Origin: Macrobrachium rosenbergii
Taxonomy: Eukaryota > Arthropoda > Malacostraca > Decapoda > Palaemonidae
Direction: 5' to 3'
Length of the DNA: 64,000 nucleotides
Assembly (NCBI RefSeq): GCF_040412425.1
Contig: NC_089744.1
Location: 21,637,501-21,701,500 of the forward strand
Positions 28,604-39,600 of the stretch are shown here, one piece after another (the stretch's first letter is position 1; each line of letters opens with the position of its first letter). The notes under the pieces were generated by a model that saw only the letters and a list, made by a program, of their open reading frames with translations, was not told where the DNA came from and did no database searches. The position numbers and the translations under genes were made by a program.

Positions 28604-28806
28604 TGTGTGTGTGTATGAATGGGTGCATTTCAAATGGCATTTATTTGTTCATTTTAATGTAAATGTGCTTTGAGAAGAGAATAGTCACGCGTTTGTGAAC
28701 TGCATTTCCTTCCTGATAACATCACGTGGGAATCCTCTATTGTTGACGATAAAAGGGTAGCAAAAAATTGTAAAATGAAAACGCCCTTTATTCAGAAAAA
28801 TTCTGT

Positions 28807-28932
28807 ACTTTACAATTATGACTCGCATTTGCAATCTAAACATCATATAAGAAGAAATAGTTTAATGACTTTACAATTATGACTCGCATTTGCAATCTAA
28901 ACATCATATAAGAAGAAATAGTTTAATGACTT
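28807..28932. repeat. exact 61-bp tandem duplication
   Basis: Bases 28,807-28,867 and 28,868-28,928 are identical (both begin ACTTTACAATTATGACTCGC), with ACTT repeated again at the end. Zero divergence implies a very recent event or an assembly artefact. Confidence 0.95.
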
Positions 28933-29023
28933 GCATAGTCTTTAGAGCATTCTTCAGCTTGATAAGTATTGGAAGATTATCCACAAAGAGTAATGTCGTT
29001 TGATAAACCATAATCTTTGATTG

Positions 29024-29377
29024 TATTGTACCCTGCTATGTGCAGTACAAAGGTACGCTGGAAACGATTTTAGATGACTTAAGAAAAATTCAGCTGGTAA
29101 AATAATCATCCCATGTACCCAGAATTTTTAATTTATTTTTTTGTAATATCTAACGGTTACACAAAATCAGCCATTCTTGTATTGAATGGCCTTGAAATTT
29201 GTTTTATATTGTACCCTGCTATGTGCAGTACAAAGGTACACTGGAAACGATTTTACATGACTTAAGAAAAATTCAGCTGGTAAAATAATCAATCCATGTA
29301 CCCAGAATTTTTTTTTTAATATCTAACGGTTACACAAAATCAGCCATTCAAGTATTTAATGGCCTTGAAATTTGTTT
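29024..29377. repeat. tandem duplication, period about 183 bp
   Basis: The block beginning TATTGTACCCTGCTATGTGC and ending in GGCCTTGAAATTTGTTTT occurs at 29,024-29,206 and 29,207-29,377. Differences are a few substitutions and indels, mainly in the T/A-rich middle. Confidence 0.95.
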
Positions 29378-29590
29378 TTTTCATATTTTCATATTTTTAT
29401 TATTTAATATATGACCGTGTGGATACAGATTCCTTGAAACATAAAATGGTTAATTTTACCTTTTTTTTAACTGGTAAGCGGATTGTCCGATTAATACACT
29501 TTGAGGGAACTGAATAACTTGTTGGTATTTTCCTTGCTTATATTAGAGTAATGTTGGTGGCAGATGGAATTCCCTTGTAATCCTTGTCAC

Positions 29591-29692
<102 letters not shown>

Positions 29693-29739
29693 GTGTGCGC
29701 ATGTGCATGTGCGTATTAACTTTTTCTAATTTAACCCTG

Positions 29740-29960
29740 ATGTTGTAAGTTAAAGTTAAAAGTTGAAGTCCTCCTGGGCCTCTGTAAGCTCATAGGGCAG
29801 GGGCTGATCTGTTTCTTAGGCCGACAACCGGTAGGGGACAGGTCCCAGTGCCTATGACACGTGGCCCGTGTGTCACTAGGCCCACTGTTTAACTCCCCAG
29901 CCCGAGGGCTGGTACCTATTCTCCTACTGAACCCCTCGGGTTTTTTCGGACCGCTAGCTT
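29740..29960 (-). repeat. GC-rich island, possible dispersed repeat
   Basis: A 220-base island much richer in G+C than its surroundings, with short inverted pairs such as CCGAGGGC and CCCCTCGGG. A 133-codon - strand frame crosses it without any recognised domain. It looks like an inserted repeat rather than an exon; I cannot name the family. Confidence 0.35.
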
Positions 29961-30404
29961 TGTTATGAATTTGATATGAAAGAAGTACATTTTTATAATG
30001 TCCTTGCTCTAACACGTTTTTTGATATTCTTGAACTGTTGCTGAGGAATAACAATGTAAGTAGGAGACGGGTGATCAACTTCCAAATTTTCAACACGAAA
30101 TCTTCTAACCTCTTATGGCTAGTATTGAGCATCCAGAAATGAGCGTAAGTTTCATGTTATTAACGACATGATCATCCTTGTAAGGTTTTTCATTATTCTT
30201 GCGTGGTTACTAAGATGGGAGCTGATTTTACCTGTACTGTTTGCAAATTTATTTAAAAATTTGTTCCCTGCCTCTTTGCAGCTGTCACCTGTGTGTGTGT
30301 GTGTGTGTCGAAGAAGACAAAGTACTCACTCTGAGCTTTTCTGTTGTGACTTATTTGTCATCAATATATACATAGCTCGTTGTCTGTTATGTAGCACTAG
30401 AGTT

Positions 30405-30481
30405 TAGCACTTATTTTTCTTCCAGAGAGTTGCGAGAGTGTCATTTCGGGTGAAGTGTGCCTCCGACTAAAGTTGGGGGCC
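30405..30481 (+). other. splice acceptor and 5'-UTR part of first coding exon
   Basis: A pyrimidine-rich tract (TTATTTTTCTTCCAG) ends at 30,425. The 56 bases between it and the start codon would be 5'-UTR. If the acceptor is used, at least one non-coding exon lies upstream, possibly beyond one or more of the microsatellites. Confidence 0.55.
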
Positions 30482-30620
30482 ATGATGTGCAAACTGCGGG
30501 CGGTAATGTGGGCACTCGCGGGCCTCACCCTGTGCACCTGCATTGCCTCTGTCAGGTGGTTCTTGCTCTCCGACCGCCTAGCGGCAGAACAGAGAATACC
30601 TCTCAGTACTCCTACTGCAG
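30482..30620 (+). CDS. sulfotransferase gene 1, coding exon 1 (signal anchor)
   Basis: Two adjacent ATGs at 30,482 and 30,485, the first with G at -3. It encodes 46 residues plus one base: a short basic head (K4, R6), hydrophobic MWALAGLTLCTCIASVRWFL as membrane anchor, then a polar stem. It ends CTGCAG|GTAAGC at 30,620/30,621. An upstream in-frame GTG at 30,455 is not needed. Confidence 0.9.
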
Positions 30621-33600
30621 GTAAGCCTTTCCTTCGTCCTTCCATGAGTTCATATTCTTCTGCTCTGAGCATCGCATGATCGGTGATAATCTCTCAGAGG
30701 AGCTTCCTACTATAGTCTGCATGTGGACACGGCTTTTTAGCCAGTTGTGTTGTTTCCACGAATCTGCTAACTTGTATTTATCAGTTGTAGTCATACATTC
30801 TGAAATATATTTGTTTATAAGTTGCCTACTGTCTTGTGATTTTTGCTTGTGCCGGAAATTTGTCAACAAGGGGTCTGAAAGCCAGTCGCTGAAATGTTAA
30901 TGCTATCCAGTTTTCAATGTGTAATTTCCAAGTACTACAGATTTTCGGATTTGAATGTCCTCATTATGGTCGTCGAGTATTAGTTGACTAAAAATCTGTG
31001 CAGGAATAAATGCTTTAACAATAGGTAGTGCAGATAGTCAGTGAAAAGTTTGATATTATTAATCATATTTTTTATTATTAGTTTCTTTTTTCCAGCACTT
31101 TTAACCCGTTGAATCTTTGTATTAGTGGCATTTTGGCTTTTGCAGTAGCCGTATTCTGTAACAGATGTGGAGAAACTTAATATTTTACTGCATTAATAGT
31201 GATAGTAGAAGGAGAAAAAGAAGACGGGGTTTACTTTGAAACGGCTCCCTTGCTCATTTTATTTCCTCTTTGCTCGTGCTCGTTCCAGAGTCGAGGTCGT
31301 GGGCTCGCACGAACCAGGAGATGAAAAGGCGGAAAGCTATCGTGGACCATTTTTGCCACGACAGTTTTTGGCAGGGCGCTGCGGCAAATGGGATTCCGGG
31401 ATCTGGCATCCCCACAGCTGGAGAGGATCCCATCACCGAGGAATTGGTGAATAATCCTTCGATGCTCAACAACTTAATTGTGGATGACAAGAACCACATG
31501 TTATATTGTTATGTTCCTAAGGTGAAGATAAGGTCCATTTTTATTTTTTCCTTCCTTCTCTTTTATATTTTTTGGTATTATTACTTTGATTATGATTATG
31601 GGTCATGCAGCTTTTGTAGTTCAAAGGGTATTGGTCTAGTGTCCTTTGAATCACTATTGTACGTACTGTAGGCTATATGTAAAATTAAGAATATATCTTT
31701 TTGTTGACGCTGCTTTTAATGATATTTTCTTCACTCAGGTGGCATGCACCAACTGGAAGAGGATGATGTTAATATTAACAGGGGCAACTAATTTAACCCA
31801 ACCTCTCTCGATTCCAGCTGATAGCGTCCATCGAAAAAATGTGTTCACTAAATTAAGTGATTTAGAGGTAGGCTGACCAATGATGTGTTCAAATTTGCAA
31901 AATGAGAGTTCAATTAAAATGTTAAATTGTAGGACAGGACAAATGTGTTATGGTTTATTCTATTAGCTTTTTATGATTGCTAGAGTGATGTACAGTATAT
32001 GATTATTGAAATGTTTGCTTGGCCTGTTGAAGAAGGTTGATGAGCCAAGTTGTCAATAAACTTCATAAAATGTGAGGAACAGCATGCTTGAAGGGAATAG
32101 AATGAAATATAAAATTCAGGCCGAAGAACAAGCGCTGGTATCTATGAGGTCATTCAGTGCTGAAAGGGAAACTGAAAGTAAAAAGGTTTTAAGGGTGTAG
32201 CAGGAGGAAAACCTCACGGTTCTCTATGACACAATTGCAAGGAGAGGGTGAAAAGTAAGGTGGAAGAAGAGAATAATGAACAAAAGTACAGTTGAAGAAA
32301 TGAAAGGGGTTGCACGAGAGGTGCACTGACAGCACTACTCCACTATGGGGGTGGGAAAGTGGTAAAATAAATCATTTTTAAAGAGAGATTAACATTATTT
32401 GCTCCTTAATTATTGTACTTATGTTTTAGTGGATTAAATGTAACCCCCTTGTATTGATGAAGCATTGAATTTTCAGCAATAAAAATGAATGTTTCTCTCA
32501 CCAAAACAATTTTCAAGGACTATATTGCCCCTCAGAAAATCTTAACTTTTCTCCCTTCAAATAAACCACTTTTCAATCTAGATTCATGAAGCAGCCTTCA
32601 GTTTCCATAAATTAATATGGCAGGGAATCCCTTGGTACAGTATTCAGCCTTATAATAATTTCTTTAAGGACTTGAGTCAATTTGCCCAGGATGCATTTAA
32701 GTCATTACTATATAAACTTCTTTGTGATGCCTTATTCAAGCAAGTTTGATAACCCTATCTTATACTGTATGTTATTTTTGCTGTAGAGTCCTTAAGGTCA
32801 GATTTCCACGCAAACAAAGTTGACCTTGGCAAGGAGTTTTCATATGTATACAGTTATTCTCTTGTCTAAAAATATCCATAGTGCCCCTAAATTATTGCAG
32901 TAGATATAAAAAGATGAAGTTGAGGTTGAATCTGTGAAGAAAAGATAGGAAGATTTAAAGATTAATATTTGGTGTAATAAACCTTTTTAGCTTAGAATTA
33001 GGTACTCTTCCAAACTATGATTTTGAGTTGGGTTTGCACTTAGTTGAGAGAGGGCTTCACAATTTAATTTTTGTAACTTTGTTTTTATAATCTTACATAT
33101 CTTCCATTTCATATCACTGTACTGTAGGTATGTTTTTCATTTAACAATTTCAGTTATTCTTATGGATAAGTCATGCTTTCGTTGTAACAATTACAGTAAT
33201 ATAAATTAATCTTATGGATCAATTATTGTATATATAAAAATGAATTATCGCTTGATTGTACTCCTAGGGTTGGGTGTTTCACAATACATACCATACACAT
33301 GGACCAAGTGTACTGATACTTCAGATGTATCTATCACAACTACTTACCATGAATAGTGAAACAAAGATGAACTGTACAAAATCCTCATCATGACAAGTTT
33401 TCGTGTCGCATGAAGATAAACAGCACTGAAACTTCTTAGAAGTTTTAGATCTTTTTCATCTTTTCCATCTCATTTCAAGATGACGGTAACTAATTAATAA
33501 GCTTCCTGGGTGGGGCTTAGCCTCCAAGTCAATGTTATTACTTAAAATGGCTGATTGGAATTGTCATATTGTGCCCCTTAAAACATTCTACAGTTGAATG

Positions 33601-36600
33601 TTGCTTTAGGGGTTTAGAAAAAATGTGCCCAATAACAATATTTTTTTTGTCAATGAGACTATTTCTGAAAACTATGAACAGTTGCGTTTCACGAACACCA
33701 GGAGCTGGATATTTAATCTTTTACTGGTAGTTAAGAAATTTATATTAATGGTATTATTTTAATTATCAGTTAACAATGCAATGCTAAATCTTATAATTGT
33801 TCATGTAATTTACAGGCTTTCATGATCAAACTAAAATTGAAAAAATTTTGAAGAGTAAAAAGTTACTCCTCAGATTTGTGATTTATAGATATTAGATTTA
33901 CTTTATATAGTTGACTCTTTGTGAATGCTATATCTCTTTATAAATTAGGATTGTATTGAAATTGTGTATCAAAATACCATTCATGATTCTGTACACAACA
34001 GTTCTACACTTGAATGCGTCTTTTATTTGACTATATTTAGTAGATATTGGGTCAGAATGAGAAGTCCTTAAACTTGCATGAGAGCAAGCTTGTATTTGAA
34101 GACTGACCCTTTTTACCTTATACATATAATACTTGTATTGTTACTGTATGTATAGTAGTGTTGAGGCATTATTATTAATAAATATTTTCTATATTTATTC
34201 CAGCCGGACGGTATCCGTCATAGACTTCAAACTTATAGAAAATTTCTATTTGTTCGTCATCCTATAGAAAGAGTCGTTTCAGCCTTCAGAAATAAATTTG
34301 AAAAGAACTATACATCATCTGCTTACTTCAAAAAGCGTTTTGGGGTGAAAATTATCAAGAAATATCGCCAGGGCATTGAGCCAGATGATGTACCAGAAAC
34401 AGGCGATGGAGTCAAATTCTCAGAATTTATCTCTTACTTAATAGATACAAAATCAGAATATTTAAATGAACACTGGGCACCTGTGTCCAATATGTGTCAT
34501 CCTTGTTTAGTCAGGTAAGCTACTACAAGCTGTTGTCAGTGCTTCTCCTTAGCTTGATATTTGTTAGAAAATCATATGGGATGCTGATTAGCATCATATA
34601 TGAAGGAGGTAACTAATAGGACAATAACGGAGTTATAAAGTTAACCACAAATATATCTAGATTAATTTTATGCAAAGGTTTGAAATTGTGCAACATTTTT
34701 TCGTTATACAAATCATTAATTATACAGTGTGCCTCCCCTCTTCCGTGCACTCTGGATTTTGATTTCATGGCATTTGTACAATGAAAGTGAAGCAGGGATC
34801 ATATACAGTCTGGGCATTGGAAGTATAGGCCTCTCAGTCTTGAATAATATGGTAGGTGTGACTGGAATTTCCTTGACCAGGGAAATAAGGAAATAAACAA
34901 GTGTGAGGATGCATGACAAAAATATTTTGTTTCATAGATATTTTTTATTTTAATCTAGAAACATCTCGTGTATATTTTCAAGTTAAGGCACTTTTAAGGA
35001 ACTCAGCTGGATTACTAGATGTACCGTAAAGAGGAAGAAGCCAGACCATGGTCATTTTTGTCAGTGGTATAATCTTCTCCTACCTTTTCTTGATCCTCTC
35101 TTTTTTTCTATAGCAGCCTGACACGTTGTTAAGAGGTCTTGTGTAGGTCTTTGGTCGTGCCAAGGCATTAATCAAGGAGTTGAGATTTCTTCAGCCCTCC
35201 TTCACCAAGTTTGGCATTTCTGGATGCTGAATTCAAGGGGAACAGGGGTCTGTTGTTCATTTTAACAAGAAATGTTATGCTTATTTTCCAGAATCAGCAC
35301 ACAGTGCTTTAGTGTGCGTGCCTCTGCCTCTAAGTTCTCAATCCATATTCGAAAGGACATGATAATAAAGTTAAGGGAGTAGTCAGCACCTGCCAATCTT
35401 CCTTTTCCTCATTAATGGAATGCCCTTCCATCTCTCTTCAAGTTGATTTACACAGGTCTTCCTGCATTTAGACTACTGGAGACACTGGGTCTGAGCAACA
35501 GTTTATATAGTATCCCTCAGAGGGTGTGCAGATACAATGATTATTTGAGGGTCTCTTTAAAATGACCAACAACAGCCACTGGAGTACATAGTTTGGATTT
35601 CAAGTCTCAGAGTTTAGGAGTAAGGGAATCATAGTTTGCTTGCCGTTAGCAGCTTTTTTTTTTTATCTTGGAGAACCTTGTGTTCATTTGCTTAATCTCC
35701 ATCAGTTATGGAAGTATGCAGCCTCTTCAACCAAGTTCTTGTTTGGAATGGGTTCTCATTAAACTTTTCTTACAAGTTTTTTACTTAAAGTAACTGGGAA
35801 GTCTTTTAACTGTGATATCCCTCATCATTTTATTGTTAGATGTAGCCTTCTAGGATTAAGGTTAATAGAGAAGTATTTTTCATTGTCCTCCTCTAGTTTA
35901 TCAAGGCTTTTTAAATTGCTGTGGGATTCATTAAGCTTTTTAGTTTTAGTTTTGGCTCAGGCAGGTCTTTTTTTAACTAGATATCACATAAAATAATTTC
36001 TGTTCCTTTGCCACATGAACTCTCAAGGCTATTAAGCAAGACTGCTTAATAGTATTCCCTTCAGAGCTTTTGTGCGATATGTTAAGACATCTTTTGACCA
36101 AAAAATTTTGCACTATGAACCAATGTGTTGGAGATTCTTTGTCCTCATTATTCTTATCTCTGAGAACTTGTCTCCTTTCAAGATGCTAATATGCTTGTTG
36201 TTTGATTTCACATACCCATTCTTAACTAGTTCATTTTTGAACTGAGACTCCCAATCTCAATCGTGTCTCCCTCTTCTTAGAGCCTTGGTTTTGCATTTTT
36301 TATGCTTCTTTGCTCTGAAGTTCCCTAGTCCCTTCAGGTTCTTATTCTCTAACCAAAGCATCAACATGCTTGGGCTTTGTGTGTACAGTATGTAGCTATA
36401 CAGACAGTGTAATTTATCATAATACAGACCCACTTTAACCAAGCTACCCTTCTCTCAAACTTACCACTCCGCCACAGCTGTTTCACACTACATAAAGTAT
36501 GATTCAGCTACCTGGAATCAAAATGACCACATGCTCATTTGCTAACTTACTTGACCGTATGCACATGTTCTAACCTACTGAACCACCAAATCTGATTTCT

Positions 36601-39600
36601 TTTTTACCAGTGGAATGATGTGTTTAGAATTACTCTTTTTTCCATTTTTTTTTTTACAGTAAAATGAACCCAAATACTGTATACTTACATGGATTAAAAT
36701 GAGTTAACACATACTCTGCTATGATACTGGATGGTCATTGTCAATTTTATGAATTAAGTGTATTGATATTATTCATACCAACCATTATAATGAAAAAAAA
36801 ATAGAGAAATGACAATATGTATTACTATTGTCATATAAGATAGCATTTATTACTATAGAATATACAGTAGTAGTTGTGTTTCAGTGTTTCCAGTTGATCT
36901 CAAAATCAGGACACTACAGTCCTTAAAACATCCACAGTATATTGCATATAATCACATTTACATTGCTACAGAATGTATCCTGTAACTTTAATTGAAAAAT
37001 GTCTCTCAAGCTACAGGTCAAGCCTTCACAATTGCTTTGGCATAGAAACACAAATATGCAGTCTAGTATATATTATTTAGCTTGAAAATTTATAAAAATG
37101 GAATACTGATAATGCTGCAAAGATGATGGTAACCGTAACTGCCAGATACTTGGTGAATCACTGCTGTCTGATAGTAGGAACTCTAAATAAACTCGATCAT
37201 GAGCTAGAATGAAACAGGATGTCCAGTAAGCTCATTTCAATGCAAAATTGGAAGTTGCAAAGAATGCGACTTGACTTGTGGTTTCTGAAAATAACAGGAG
37301 AGAGGAAATTATCAAAATTGTGATAATCCATCAAGTGCTAGGTTGTGTTAAAGCAATGAGTTTATATTGAAAAAATTAATTTAGTTTTTAAAAATATTAT
37401 ATATTATTCATTACAAAATTTATTAATCACGTAAAGCCCTTATTGCTATTGCAATATTCACCTTGTTCATCACAAAATTTATTAATCACATGAAGCCTTT
37501 ACTGCTGCCTGCAATGTTCACTGGACTCGCAGCCTTTTGTAAAATTGTTTGTAACAAAACGTTAATATTAATCATATGAAGCCTTCATTGCAGTATACAA
37601 TGCTCACTGGACTCACAGCCTTTTGTAAAATTGTTTGTAACAAAACTTATTAATCATATGAAGCCTTCATTGCAGTATATAAAATGTTCACCAAACTCAC
37701 AGCCTTTTCCTCACAAAAGAAGAAGAGTAGCACTTCTTGCTAGATGTTTGCATCACCTGACCCTTCGGCCATCAGTCCATCAACCACTTCATATGTCGTG
37801 AGTGCCATGTAATGATATTTGCACCAACAGTTGAGGTCAAGCACCTAGAAGTCTGCTCAGTGGCCTGCTCTTGCTACAGTAACCAACCTGGCACAATGAC
37901 TTCTTTCCTAGTACCCATGATAGAGCCTCCAAACTCTGGACAGCAGCTGGTTTTATTTCTTGATGATCTTTCCTGTCATGCTTATCTTTCATGCTGCATT
38001 GACTGCTTCTATGACATTAGCCATTCCCACTCTGGTGACTGCTCCTGATCTAGTTTCAGCCCTTTTGACTGCCCTTGCACTACTGATCATCCCTTGCCTC
38101 TGACAGATGATGCTCAAGTGTTCATTCCTGCCCCCTTTGACTACTGCTCTTCCTGTGGGCACCTCTGCTTTAGTGACCTTTTCTTTAGCAACCATTCCTT
38201 GTCTTTGATTTCTATTGATCCAGTGGCCATTCCTGACTACTTGACTGCTTCTGCTTCAGTGGCCACTCTTACTTTAGTGACCACCTCCTTTTTCCAGGGG
38301 CTATTCCTGCCCCTTTGACTGCTCATGCTGTAGGGACCACTCCCTCTCTAGTGATTGCCCCTGCACCTTAAATGGCTGATGCTACAGTGTTCATTCTTGC
38401 CCCTGTGACTGCTCCTGCTTCAGAGGCCACTGTGCTCAAATGACCACTCTCACTTTAGTGACAGCTCCTGCTCAGGCCATTCCTATGCCTTTGATTACTA
38501 ACGGTTGGTCCAATGACCATTCATAACTTTTTGACCGCTCATACTTTAGTTACCGCTCCTGTTCCACTTATTGTTCCTGCACTTTTGACTGCTCCTGCTC
38601 TAGTGGCCACCTGTGCTCTTTAGACTGCTTTTTCCAGTGGCTACTCCTCCCCTACTGACCATTCCCACTTCAGAGATCTTTCCTGCCCCAGTGGCTACTC
38701 ATGTTCTATAGTGACCACTCACAGTGATCCAGTGACTGCTCCTGTGCCTTTGAATGTTCCTGCTCTACTGTAGTAGCCATTCCTACTCTAGTAATCATTC
38801 CCACTCCTTTAGCTGCTCCTGATCCAATTTTGATTGTATGTCATGTAACCACTCCTACTCCAATAGATGCTTCCTCTTCAGTGATTGCATCTCCTTTAAA
38901 TGCTGAGACACTAGTGATCAAGTCATGCTCTATGTTTAAGAGCTGCTTTTTCCAAAGTCCTGGCTTTTCATTATTTGCCCACACCTATATTTGCCAATAT
39001 CTTTATTTCAGTGATGTCTGTCAGTTTCAATGTGAACTTTTTTGCACTTGGGGTTTTGAGTTGCCTTTAGTGGCAACTTCATATTTTCTCACAAGTTTTG
39101 GTGTAGAGGCAAGTGATAATTAAATCTTTGACTTTTATATTAATGGCCATAGAAATTTTCATCTTCATTTATGACGGTTACATTCACAGGAACCATGGTG
39201 AGGAGTTCCATTTTGCAATCAATGAACATTATCATTAGCATAGGCTCATCTAGCGACCTATTCCATAATTTTGGGGGCAGTGGCACCTTTTCTTCCCTAT
39301 AGAACCTAATTAGGGTTGCAATACAGTTAAAAAACAGATTGATCTGTTAGTGACAATTGCCGACCTGTTGCCTGTTTTCATTTGGTCAACTTCATGATGT
39401 CCAAGGATTATTCTTACGGTGTCTAACTTGATGATTACTCGTTTCAGGCTGCATTACACTCAAGGACGACACTTATGTTAGTGTATGAAGGAAGCAGACC
39501 CTCTTTCAAACAAGCCTTGTTGAAAAGGGTGGCTGTATTTTGTGAGTTCATCCTATACAGGATCTTTTCTATTTTCCTTATAATTTGCTTTTCAGGCTCA

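Noticed and set aside
29731..30132. 133-codon frame on the - strand before the sulfotransferase gene as a separate gene
   Set aside because: Most of its protein-like part is the GC-rich island that looks like a repeat; no domain, no splice partners.
30455..30481. Alternative GTG start nine codons upstream of the ATG in exon 1
   Set aside because: Nuclear animal genes rarely start at GTG; the ATG at 30,482 has good context and gives a normal signal anchor.
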